This document shows, one piece after another, positions 1 through 5,813 of a stretch of DNA of 8,020 bases; positions within the stretch are counted from its first letter, which is position 1, and each line of letters begins with the position of its first letter. The translations under genes were made by a program, and so were the position numbers. Location of the stretch: NCBI GenBank assembly GCA_002700485.1, contig PADU01000002.1, forward strand, positions 1 through 8,020, written 5' to 3'. The notes below the pieces were generated by a model. It saw nothing but the letters and a program-made list of their open reading frames with translations. It was not told the origin of the DNA and did not search any database. The stretch comes from SAR116 cluster bacterium. GTDB lineage: Bacteria > Pseudomonadota > Alphaproteobacteria > Puniceispirillales > Puniceispirillaceae.

Positions 1-711
1 GACGCGGCAGGTTTATTCATAACAAAGAGAATGGCTGGAGAAATCCAAGGATTAAACCAAGCTGTTCGAAACGCTGCCGATGCGCAGGCTTTTCTTGCAA
101 CATCGGAAGGAGCTTTGGAAGAAGTACATACACTTCTCTTAAGAATGAGAGAGTTGGCCGTACAAGGTGGAAACGGTACCTATACCGCTCAAGATCGCCA
201 AGCGTTAAAAACTGAGATAACTGACTTGCAAACTGAGATTGAAAGAATTGCTAATGACACAACTTTTAATAATCTTAGTACATTGAACGGGTCTCATTCC
301 TCAGGTGTAACCTTTCAAATTGGAGCAGATAATACCCAGACCATGACCGTATCGGTTCACGGAATTAGCGTCGCGACGCAATTGGGTCTAATTTCTATGG
401 CGTCTGATGATGGTAATTTGACTACTGCAACAAACTTTCAGAACTATATTGCAAGCATAGATGGCGCTATATCAATTATCTCAACGGATAGAGGTACGTA
501 TGCAGCAGCCATGAATAGGTTAGATCACGCTATTGCAAACATGCAAAATGTGGCTACGAACCTCGCGGCTGCAAAAGGAAGAGTTGAAGACGCAGATTTT
601 GCGGCAGAAACATCCAATCTTGCGAGGGTCCAGGTCTTACAACAAGCAAGTATGGCGATGTTAGCCCAGGCGAATGCATCAAAACAAAATATTCTGTCAC
701 TCTTTCAATAG
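1..711 (+). CDS. Flagellin, short form (flagellin 1), 5' end outside the window
   Basis: This is a filament subunit, exported by the flagellar type III system and polymerised beyond the hook. The frame is open from base 1 and begins with DAAGLFITKRM, the conserved flagellin box that follows LSSG.RIN.A.D, so roughly 40 N-terminal residues are missing. The first in-frame ATG, at 31, is internal and not the start. 236 residues are visible. The N-terminal D0/D1 helix includes LLLRMRELAVQ. A short variable centre of about 70 residues follows, with no large D2/D3 domain. The C-terminal helix includes RVEDADFAAETSNLARVQVL and MLAQANASKQNILSLFQ. The estimated full length is about 280 aa, similar to the next gene, so the two look like tandem paralogues. 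An intrinsic terminator follows 42 bases after the stop. Its promoter is not in the window. Family assignment is very secure; which flagellin paralogue it is cannot be said. Confidence 0.97.
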   Translation, partial: DAAGLFITKRMAGEIQGLNQAVRNAADAQAFLATSEGALEEVHTLLLRMRELAVQGGNGTYTAQDRQALKTEITDLQTEIERIANDTTFNNLSTLNGSHSSGVTFQIGADNTQTMTVSVHGISVATQLGLISMASDDGNLTTATNFQNYIASIDGAISIISTDRGTYAAAMNRLDHAIANMQNVATNLAAAKGRVEDADFAAETSNLARVQVLQQASMAMLAQANASKQNILSLFQ

Positions 712-753
712 AATATAGAGATATCGAACACTTGACCTGGTTGCTTCGATGAC

Positions 754-793
754 CAACTGCCAGTAGCAATACTGGCAGTTGATAATTTTTTTT
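754..793 (+). terminator. Strong intrinsic terminator after flagellin 1
   Basis: A perfect 12-bp stem (754-765 with 770-781) closes on a GCAA tetraloop (766-769). After ATAA it is followed by eight T residues (786-793). This is a textbook rho-independent terminator, placed to stop flagellin 1 transcription before the next gene's own promoter. The last T of the tract is also the first base of the sigma-28 -35 element of the next gene. Confidence 0.93.
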
Positions 794-819
794 AAACAAA
801 TTTTTAAAATGGCCGTTAA
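793..819 (+). promoter_or_regulatory. Sigma-28 (FliA) type promoter for flagellin 2
   Basis: The sequence reads TAAACAAA (793-800), 11 bases, then GCCGTTAA (812-819). The FliA consensus is TAAAGTTT-N11-GCCGATAA. The TAAA core and the spacing match exactly, and the -10 element differs at one base. Transcription would start near 825, giving a leader of about 23 bases before the ATG at 849. FliA-dependent genes are switched on after hook completion, when the anti-sigma factor FlgM is exported, which fits a flagellin. Confidence 0.87.
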
Positions 820-848
820 ATACTCCAGGTTGAATATGGAGGCTACCA

Positions 849-1697
849 ATGGCAATGAGTATCAATACCAATGCTGGTGCAGAGTTTTCTGCATTAGCAG
901 CAGCGAGGGCTGCCGATATGATGGATACGGCAATGATAAGGTTGTCGTCTGGTAAAAGAATTAATAGTGCCAAAGATGATGCAGCAGGGATCCAGGTCGC
1001 AATCAGGATGGAAGCAGAAATAAACGGTTTGGCGGCATCCACAAGAAACGCTAATGACGCTCAGGCAGCTGTAGATACTGCCGAAGGAGCATTAGGTGAG
1101 GTACATACTTTATTGCTCCGTATGCGAGAGATTGCTGTTGCCGCAGCGAACGATACTAATACAGATGCGGATAGAGACTCACTACAAATTGAGGTGGGAG
1201 CATTAGAAACTGAGATAACACGAATAGGTAGTTCAACTACATGGGGCGGTATAAATCTATTGGACGGATCTTTCTCAAAAGCTAGTGAGATAAAATTTCA
1301 GCTTGGTCCCAACAATGGTAATTTTATTGAGGTAACGCTTGGGTACGTTCATGCTACAGTGGCAGCCAGTGGACAGGGAACTTTAGGACTAACTGGAGCG
1401 GTCACAACACAGACAGCCGCGGGAAACTACATTTCGACAATTGATGCCGCAATCTCCATTATTTCTACAAGACGAGGAGCATTGGGGGCAGTATCAAACA
1501 GACTAGATAGCACACTCGCAAATTTAGAAAATATGAGAGCTAATTTGGTTGCTGCGAGAGGAGCAGTAGTCGATGCTGATTTTGCGGAGGAAACAGCGCG
1601 ATTAGCTAGAGCACAAATACTTCTGCAAGCGGCAACAGCAATGTTGTCTCAAGCGAATGCCTCAAAAAGCCAGATGCTTGCATTGATTAATAGTTAA
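849..1697 (+). CDS. Flagellin, short form (flagellin 2), 282 aa
   Basis: Complete filament subunit. Residues 1-140 form the N-terminal D0/D1 region: SINTN at 4-8, RLSSGKRINSAKDDAAG at 31-47, LLLRMREIAVAAANDT at 88-103 and INLLDGSF at 135-142. The variable centre (about 143-190) is very short. Residues 193-282 form the C-terminal D1/D0 helix: YISTIDAAISIISTRRGALG, VVDADFAEETARLARAQIL at 240-258 and AATAMLSQANASKSQML at 261-277. At 282 aa it is a minimal flagellin made almost only of the polymerising core, against about 495 aa in Salmonella FliC. ATG 849 is preferred because GGAGG (838-842) lies 6 bases upstream; the second ATG at 855 is 12 bases away. It has its own sigma-28 type promoter and is insulated from flagellin 1 by a terminator. 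No convincing terminator directly follows, so its transcript may run into the 48-codon gene at 1834. Confidence 0.97.
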   Translation: MAMSINTNAGAEFSALAAARAADMMDTAMIRLSSGKRINSAKDDAAGIQVAIRMEAEINGLAASTRNANDAQAAVDTAEGALGEVHTLLLRMREIAVAAANDTNTDADRDSLQIEVGALETEITRIGSSTTWGGINLLDGSFSKASEIKFQLGPNNGNFIEVTLGYVHATVAASGQGTLGLTGAVTTQTAAGNYISTIDAAISIISTRRGALGAVSNRLDSTLANLENMRANLVAARGAVVDADFAEETARLARAQILLQAATAMLSQANASKSQMLALINS

Positions 1698-1718
1698 TAA
1701 ATAAAACATTTATTGAAA

Positions 1719-1779
1719 TGGAGCTAAAATTAAAAACGTAAACAAAACTTCGAGCTCCAATATTTAAAATTCGAAGTTT
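1719..1779 (+). promoter_or_regulatory. Possible H-type RNA pseudoknot upstream of the 48-codon gene
   Basis: There are two perfect, interlocking helices. Stem 1 is TGGAGCT (1719-1725) with AGCTCCA (1753-1759), 7 bp. Stem 2 is AAACTTCGA (1745-1753) with TCGAAGTTT (1771-1779), 9 bp. The left arm of stem 2 lies in the loop of stem 1 and its right arm lies outside. This is H-type pseudoknot topology with abutting helices; only base 1753 is claimed by both. The connecting loops (1726-1744 and 1760-1770) are A/T-rich and long enough to span the helices. If not a pseudoknot, the two hairpins are mutually exclusive alternatives. It lies in the 3' untranslated region of flagellin 2 and about 45 bases upstream of the next gene's Shine-Dalgarno. 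No T-run follows in the plus direction, so it is unlikely to be a simple terminator. Function is unknown. Confidence 0.45.
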
Positions 1780-1790
1780 ATAAAAAATGT

Positions 1791-1819
1791 GTTCTTTAAC
1801 GAGTTTTTGAGTTCTTTAA
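1791..1819 (+). repeat. Short direct repeat, 20-base period, before the 48-codon gene
   Basis: GTTCTTTAA occurs at 1791-1799 and again at 1811-1819, exactly 20 bases apart and directly upstream of the AGAGG ribosome binding site at 1824-1828. Spacing of about two helical turns could suit a protein binding twice on one DNA face. In such AT-rich sequence, chance is a real alternative. Confidence 0.3.
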
Positions 1820-1833
1820 AATAAGAGGAAGAC

Positions 1834-1980
1834 ATGAAAAGTAAGAATAACATTGAAAAGATAGTGGAAGAACTTCTTAAAAAAGACTTAAAATATAATT
1901 TTAATATTATGGAAAAAGCAGCATTTAAAATGTTGCAGCAACAAAAAATACGAAAAATTTTAAATAGAGAGATACACTAG
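1834..1980 (+). CDS. Small hypothetical protein, 48 aa, Lys-rich and helical
   Basis: ATG at 1834, stop TAG at 1978-1980. A good Shine-Dalgarno, AGAGG (1824-1828), lies 5 bases before the start. The translation begins MKSKNNIEKIVEELLKKDL and ends QQQKIRKILNREIH. It has 11 Lys and 3 Arg, no Cys, no Pro, no Gly and no signal peptide or membrane segment. Hydrophobic residues are spaced as in one or two amphipathic helices (IEKIVEELLKK; MEKAAFKMLQQQKIRKIL). It is about 23% G+C by hand count, clearly more AT-rich than the flagellins. It lies 136 bases after flagellin 2 on the same strand and has no clear promoter of its own, so it may be co-transcribed. A hairpin terminator follows. I do not recognise the family. 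A flagellin-associated regulator, RNA-binding peptide or chaperone-like helper is possible by position only. Support for its being a real gene is the ribosome binding site, codon integrity and terminator context. Confidence 0.6.
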   Translation: MKSKNNIEKIVEELLKKDLKYNFNIMEKAAFKMLQQQKIRKILNREIH

Positions 1981-2061
1981 GTTGGGACGGGGAGTGTGAA
2001 AAATGATCAATGGAGAGATCAATAGAATTCAGATCGATTTTTCGTAGATCTGTAACAAAAC

Positions 2062-2106
2062 ATGGCGCTGCTATTCTCCATAAACTTTCAAGCAGCGCCA
2101 TTTTCT
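2062..2106 (+). terminator. Hairpin terminator, probably bidirectional, between the convergent blocks
   Basis: A perfect 11-bp GC-rich stem, ATGGCGCTGCT (2062-2072) with AGCAGCGCCAT (2091-2101), encloses an 18-base loop. In the plus direction it is followed by TTTCTATTT. In the minus direction it is followed by TTTTGTTAC. It lies 81 bases after the 48-codon gene and about 210 bases beyond the stop of the minus-strand flagellin, so it can end both blocks. The T-tracts are interrupted, so efficiency is uncertain. It appears to sit within a decayed flagellin sequence (see the relic at 2141). Confidence 0.72.
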
Positions 2107-2140
2107 ATTTCATTGCACTTGGCATTATTGAGAATTTAGG

Positions 2141-2224
2141 GCTACCACTGCGATGCTGGCTCTGGCAAAACCTGGAAACAAAGTCGTCTTGACCTACACT
2201 TGTAACCGGGTTGCTTCAACAACC
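2141..2224 (+). pseudogene. Relic of a flagellin gene 3' end
   Basis: Bases 2141-2170 read ATTAMLALAK, matching the flagellin C-terminal box (AATAMLAQAN). At the DNA level they differ at only about four positions from the end of the minus-strand flagellin. The alignment continues weakly through NKVVLT (compare KQNVLSL) and then into non-coding flank. ACACTTG (2196-2202) and ACCGGGTTGCTTC (2205-2217) match ACACTTG (728-734) and ACCTGGTTGCTTC (735-747) just after the flagellin 1 stop. A probable upstream piece is at 2024-2044 (RIQIDFS, compare RIEDADFA), followed in frame by TAG at 2045. A TGA at 2129 lies in frame before the core. The space between the two pieces is about 48 bases longer than in intact flagellins and holds the 40-base hairpin 2062-2101. 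There is no usable reading frame, and I infer a dead copy from a former tandem flagellin array. Bases 1981-2140 and 2225-2312 contain no gene I can support. Confidence 0.62.
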
Positions 2225-2242
2225 TAATTTACCTTTTACTTG

Positions 2243-2284
2243 AAAACCTGATATATTGACTTGACCTTAGACAAATCAGATTTT
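2243..2284 (-). terminator. Weak candidate terminator for the minus-strand operon
   Basis: AAAACCTGAT (2243-2252) and ATCAGATTTT (2275-2284) form a 10-bp imperfect inverted repeat. In minus-strand RNA the one mismatch becomes a G-U pair, and the right arm itself ends in UUUU. It lies 28 bases beyond the flagellin stop. The stem is AT-rich and the 22-base loop is large, so it is at best weak. The GC-rich hairpin at 2062-2106 is the better stop. Confidence 0.3.
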
Positions 2285-2312
2285 CGTACTTGTTACTCTT
2301 TAGGCTCTCCAA

Positions 2313-4457
2313 TTACCTAAGCAAATCTAAAACTGATTGCATCGATTGGTTTGCCTGAGCCAGCATCGCGGTGGCAGCCTGTTGGAGAACCTGACTTTTG
2401 GATAAATTAACAGATTCCTCTGCCATATCAGCGTCCTCTATTCTACCGCGAGATACAGTAGTGTTTACAACGATATTTGAAAGGTTATCAATGGTATGTT
2501 CCATTCTATTCATTGTTGCGCCAAGATCACCTCTCTCGGCATCGACTTTTCGCAGAGCGCCATCTACCGCAGACATCATTCTTTGTGCATTTCTAACGCT
2601 TAGAACATCCATATCGGAAATTTTCATCAAGCTAGCTGAGGCTGGATCATCTCTAAACAAGCTTTCATCATCTTGGGGAGTAATTGTGAATACGTTAGAA
2701 GACTCAAAATTAACTTGTCCCGTAAGGCGTACTGAGTTTAGTGGTTGTGGGTCCAGTGTGTCTGGAAGCTCTTTATCGACGAGGGTTACGGTGGTGCCTT
2801 TAAGGTTAGAGTCTCTGTCCAATGCCTGAAGTTTGAACCCTTTCTCTACTTTCGTAAAAGTTACGTTCTGTGCAGCAGCGGCACTCATAGTGATTGTTGT
2901 GGCTGTTCCATTTGAGTCGTAAGTAGCAATCTTAAATCTATCATTTACACCATCACCATCATTATCAGCAACATCTTTTACGACGTAGTGCTGTCCGTGA
3001 ATAAGGCCGGTAGAAGTTTCATTCGATGCAAGACCCACTCTAACAACGTCTCCATTTTGAAAGCTATGATCTCCAGATATAAAAGGGTCTGCACCAGTAG
3101 CTACCCCGGGATTTGCTACTGTTAAAGTTGTATTATAAGTTGTTCTTGTTTGGTTAGGTAAATCAAATCCATCGATAACTATATCGTAGCCATCAGGACT
3201 AGTTAAATCGATATAGCTTCCATCTGAGGAAAGCCTTGCATTTATGCCTGTGTCCCCTGAGAAGCCATTTATCTTGTCTCTCAAGTCTGATAAGTCAGGA
3301 TAGTTTGAATTGTCACCGGTTCCAAACTTTACCGAAGCGGTTATCGGAACAGCCGTAGTATTCATTCCATAAATATCGAAAGATATTACTGTGAAGCCAT
3401 CAGTAGAATTATCAGGTTGTAATGATATCCGCGCATGCGTTGAAGCGTTAGCGTATACACCTGTTTTACTTTCTAAAGCGTTAACAGAGTTTGCAATATC
3501 GCGAGCATTGGCTCCGGTTTTAAAAATAGCGGTTTCTTTTCCTACGTAGCCGTAAATTTCAAGTTCTTCAGCACCGAGAACTTCAGATGCAACAGGTGAG
3601 GCAGCGCCAGACACTCCTACTGTAGGCGCATTCCCTAGACTGTTTAGATGAAATTTGGCTCCAGTACCGTCACCAAATGCGGCAACCGCACCATAGTTAG
3701 CTATTGCGTTACCGTCTAAATCGGTAAGTTCGAATTCAGTATCAGTATTCTTTACGACTCTGTAAGTTCGACCGGACTCTAAACCAACTATCTGTTCAGT
3801 CGCAACACCACTATATTCGTAAGTAACAAAGTCCCCCGTTTCTAAGCCATGATCTAGACTTGTTGTTATATGCGCAGCTGCTCCATGAGCTGCTACGGAG
3901 GCTACTTCCACCGTCTTTTCCATCTGTGAAGACATATTCCATACACCAATTTTGTTTGGTCGGATGTCTTCTATACTTAATGAGTGGGTGTGTTGGGGAG
4001 ACTCATCAAAACTTATTTCAAACTCCGTATCTTGAAATGTTCCATTCAATAGCTTTGTAGTATTAAAGGTAGTAGTCTCACCTATTCTTATAAGTTCCTT
4101 TTTTAAAGATACGATCTCTTGATTTAGTGACACTCTGTCAGCACCACTATATGATCCATTTGCTGCCTGTACCGCTAATTCTCGCATTCTCTGAAGTATC
4201 TCAGAGACCTCATGGAGAGCGCCTTCCGCTACCTGAGCCATTGAGATTGCATCACCAGCATTTCTTATAGCAACATTCATTCCTGCGATCTGAGACGTCA
4301 TTCTATTTACTATTGCAGCGCCAGCAGCGTCATCACCAGCAGCGTTTAAACGCTTGCCAGAAGAAAGTCTTTCTGTAGCTTTGGCGAAACCGTCTTCATT
4401 TAATCTCAAATTATGCAGAGATTTTAAAGCGGCAATGTTAGATCCTATAGTACTCAT
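2313..4457 (-). CDS. Large flagellin, 714 aa, with modular central insertion
   Basis: Filament subunit with intact polymerising ends. Residues 1-150 form D0/D1: LSSGKRLNAAGDDAAGAAI at 31-49, ILQRMRELAVQAANGSY at 87-103 and TTTFNTTKLLNGTF at 128-141. Residues 615-714 form the C-terminal D1/D0: ERGDLGATMNRMEHTIDNLS, GRIEDADMAEESVNLSKSQV and QQAATAMLAQANQSMQSVL. The roughly 460-residue insertion contains four units. Module A (about 183-271) has DHGLETGD...GLESGRTYRVV. A flagellin-IN-like motif lies at about 297-346, and a second at about 387-433 (LSDLRDKIN...TGI). Module B (about 441-537) has DHSFQNGD...GLIHGQHYVV and a DNDGDGVND calcium-loop motif at 498-506. These should form the outer D2/D3 surface. 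Start: ATG 4457 gives the canonical MSTIGSNIAAL opening, with a modest AGG 9 bases upstream. A sigma-54 type promoter lies directly upstream. It follows flgL by 58 bases, so it may also be read from the flgKL transcript. Typical flagellins are 270-550 aa. Confidence 0.96.
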   Translation of the reverse strand: MSTIGSNIAALKSLHNLRLNEDGFAKATERLSSGKRLNAAGDDAAGAAIVNRMTSQIAGMNVAIRNAGDAISMAQVAEGALHEVSEILQRMRELAVQAANGSYSGADRVSLNQEIVSLKKELIRIGETTTFNTTKLLNGTFQDTEFEISFDESPQHTHSLSIEDIRPNKIGVWNMSSQMEKTVEVASVAAHGAAAHITTSLDHGLETGDFVTYEYSGVATEQIVGLESGRTYRVVKNTDTEFELTDLDGNAIANYGAVAAFGDGTGAKFHLNSLGNAPTVGVSGAASPVASEVLGAEELEIYGYVGKETAIFKTGANARDIANSVNALESKTGVYANASTHARISLQPDNSTDGFTVISFDIYGMNTTAVPITASVKFGTGDNSNYPDLSDLRDKINGFSGDTGINARLSSDGSYIDLTSPDGYDIVIDGFDLPNQTRTTYNTTLTVANPGVATGADPFISGDHSFQNGDVVRVGLASNETSTGLIHGQHYVVKDVADNDGDGVNDRFKIATYDSNGTATTITMSAAAAQNVTFTKVEKGFKLQALDRDSNLKGTTVTLVDKELPDTLDPQPLNSVRLTGQVNFESSNVFTITPQDDESLFRDDPASASLMKISDMDVLSVRNAQRMMSAVDGALRKVDAERGDLGATMNRMEHTIDNLSNIVVNTTVSRGRIEDADMAEESVNLSKSQVLQQAATAMLAQANQSMQSVLDLLR

Positions 4458-4490
4458 ATCTTTCTACCTGTTTCTTTTCCCGATTTAGTA

Positions 4491-4508
4491 TGCATTTCTT
4501 GTGCCAAA
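4491..4508 (-). promoter_or_regulatory. Sigma-54 (RpoN) promoter for the large flagellin
   Basis: On the minus strand the sequence reads TTTGGCACAAGAAATGCA. The -24 element TTGGCAC is a full match to the consensus YTGGCAC. The -12 element is ATGCA, against TTGCA. The invariant GG (4505-4504) and GC (4493-4492) are separated by exactly 10 bases, as RpoN requires. Transcription should start near 4480, about 22 bases before the ATG. The element lies wholly in the flgL-flagellin gap. Sigma-54 promoters need an enhancer-binding activator (FlrC/FlbD/FlgR type in flagellar systems). I did not identify its upstream binding sites, which would fall inside flgL. Confidence 0.88.
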
Positions 4509-4515
4509 CTTTTCA

Positions 4516-5802
4516 CTACCTTAGAAAATCAAAGAGACTTTGTTGACCAATTTTTACAAATGCCGCTTGAGCTGCATCTCTATTAACAATAGTGGCTTGA
4601 AGGTCTGTTACTAGCTTAGTTAAGTCTGCATCACCAAGCTCTGATACTTCAGCTGTCACTATTGTAAGTCGTTCTCCTAAAAAATTTAATTGTTGATCTG
4701 TCTTCCTTGTTTGAGCCCCAATAAAAGCAAGCTGATTACTGATATGATTTATAGATTTTTTAATGTCTCCAACTGAAGTGGACATTATCTGATCTTTGTC
4801 AACAATTTGACGTCGATAACCTATAACATTTCCTTCTCCATCAATACTTTCCATATTAACGTAAAACTCCGGATCTGTTGTTGCCTTATCGACGCCCTCA
4901 ATTTCAAGATTTGATAATAAAATTTCCCCTGCAAACTTTTCTGTCAGTGTTATTTTTTTCGTTGTGTCATCATACGAGGCTTCTATACCGGTTTGATCTG
5001 TAAAGAGATTTATCTCATCTCGTAAATCAGACAAGCTTGCCTGAGAGAGATTTAAGTTGATATTAACCTTCCCTTCACTACCTTCAATATCGAACGACCA
5101 ATTTTGAGGATTTCTGGACACTGCTAATTCTAATTCAGCCTTAGCAGGAGCGCTTCCATGACTTGTTACGGAGCTAGCTGTCGTAGCAGCATTTATTGAA
5201 TTTTCGAGTATCTCAAAAATGCTCTTACGACCGAAATCTGTCTTTATTGATCCAAAAACTGTACCTCCGTCAAGAGCCGAGACGACCTTCATATTTTCTG
5301 AAACTTGTAAAGCATGTTTTCCTCTATCTCCCACGTACTCCACGGTTCCGTCTAACTTTTTATTAAACGCGCTGGTTGCAGCCTTAAATCCAGCAAAGAT
5401 ACTTTTGCCATTGGCGTCTTGGGTGTTTGTTATTTCCAAAACAAGCGTTGAAAGTTCTTCCATTTCCTTTACCATCGCTAATCTGTCATCGACTCCATAA
5501 GTATCATTAGCTGCTTGGATAGATAATTCACTGAAACGGGTTAAAACGTTTATAACTTGGTTTAAGCCGCTATCAGCTAAGTCAAGCCTTGTTTTAGCTG
5601 TGTTGCCATTTTTCATAAATCTCTCTAAGAGTATCTTTTGCTCACGCTTCGCTGATAGATTTGATGCCGTTACAGGGTCATCTGAAGCCTTTAGAAAACT
5701 TTTTCCAGAAGCGATTTTTGCCTGTGTATCCTGAATTTGTTCGTTGATCTTGCTAAAATTTTTGGTTGCTTGAGCATTGAATAATTTGGTGCTTACTTCC
5801 AT
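4516..5802 (-). CDS. flgL: Flagellar hook-filament junction protein FlgL (HAP3), 428 aa
   Basis: FlgL is the second junction protein, sitting between FlgK and the flagellin filament, and is exported by the flagellar type III apparatus. N-terminal hallmarks are IASGKSFLKASDDPVTASNL (30-49) and LSIQAANDTYGVDDR (93-107). ITNTQDANGKSIFAGFK (124-140) is the typical FlgL segment before the variable domain. The C-terminal D0/D1 coil is TRKTDQQLNFLGERL and NRDAAQAAFVKIGQQSLFDFLR. FlgL is usually about 300-320 aa; the extra roughly 100 residues lie at about 200-310. They include SFDIEG followed by LSDLRDEINLFTDQTGIEA, a flagellin-IN-like motif also seen in the large flagellin. Start: ATG 5802 has GAGG (5812-5809) 6 bases upstream, overlapping the flgK stop codon, so translation is likely coupled. 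The product sits in the flgK-flgL-flagellin order common in flagellar clusters. Confidence 0.96.
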   Translation of the reverse strand: MEVSTKLFNAQATKNFSKINEQIQDTQAKIASGKSFLKASDDPVTASNLSAKREQKILLERFMKNGNTAKTRLDLADSGLNQVINVLTRFSELSIQAANDTYGVDDRLAMVKEMEELSTLVLEITNTQDANGKSIFAGFKAATSAFNKKLDGTVEYVGDRGKHALQVSENMKVVSALDGGTVFGSIKTDFGRKSIFEILENSINAATTASSVTSHGSAPAKAELELAVSRNPQNWSFDIEGSEGKVNINLNLSQASLSDLRDEINLFTDQTGIEASYDDTTKKITLTEKFAGEILLSNLEIEGVDKATTDPEFYVNMESIDGEGNVIGYRRQIVDKDQIMSTSVGDIKKSINHISNQLAFIGAQTRKTDQQLNFLGERLTIVTAEVSELGDADLTKLVTDLQATIVNRDAAQAAFVKIGQQSLFDFLR

Positions 5803-5806
5803 TTTT

Positions 5807-5813
5807 TACCTCA
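5807..5813 (-). promoter_or_regulatory. flgL ribosome binding site overlapping the flgK stop codon
   Basis: On the minus strand TGAGGTA contains both the flgK stop TGA (5813-5811) and the flgL Shine-Dalgarno GAGG (5812-5809), 6 bases before the flgL ATG. Ribosomes ending flgK finish on the flgL binding site, an arrangement that favours coupled, balanced production of the two junction proteins. Confidence 0.8.

Noticed and set aside
31..33. ATG as the start of flagellin 1
   Set aside because: It lies inside the conserved DAAGL...RM box; upstream codons from base 1 continue the flagellin match.
554..1042. 162-codon minus-strand frame across the flagellin 1-flagellin 2 gap
   Set aside because: It is antisense to two clear flagellin genes and their terminator, with no family resemblance. 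Other long antisense frames inside 2398-2829, 3860-4060, 5219-5500 and 6229-7230 are shadows for the same reason.
2030..2052. CAGATC/GATCTG inverted repeat
   Set aside because: Six base pairs with an 11-base loop and no T-tract; it probably reflects chance and the decayed flagellin sequence.
2010..2192. 60-codon plus-strand reading frame between the two blocks
   Set aside because: It runs straight through the 2062-2101 hairpin, has only a poorly placed purine stretch upstream, and covers the flagellin relic in a different frame from the recognisable flagellin residues.
2301..2320. TTAGG/CCTAA inverted repeat at the stop of the large flagellin
   Set aside because: The stem is only 5 bp, overlaps the last codons, and has no following T-tract on the minus strand.
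2141..2378. Invertible DNA segment bounded by inverted repeats (flagellar phase variation)
   Set aside because: The roughly 31-base inverted repeat (2141-2171 and 2348-2378) is explained by shared flagellin 3' coding sequence. No recombinase gene or promoter between the repeats is seen.
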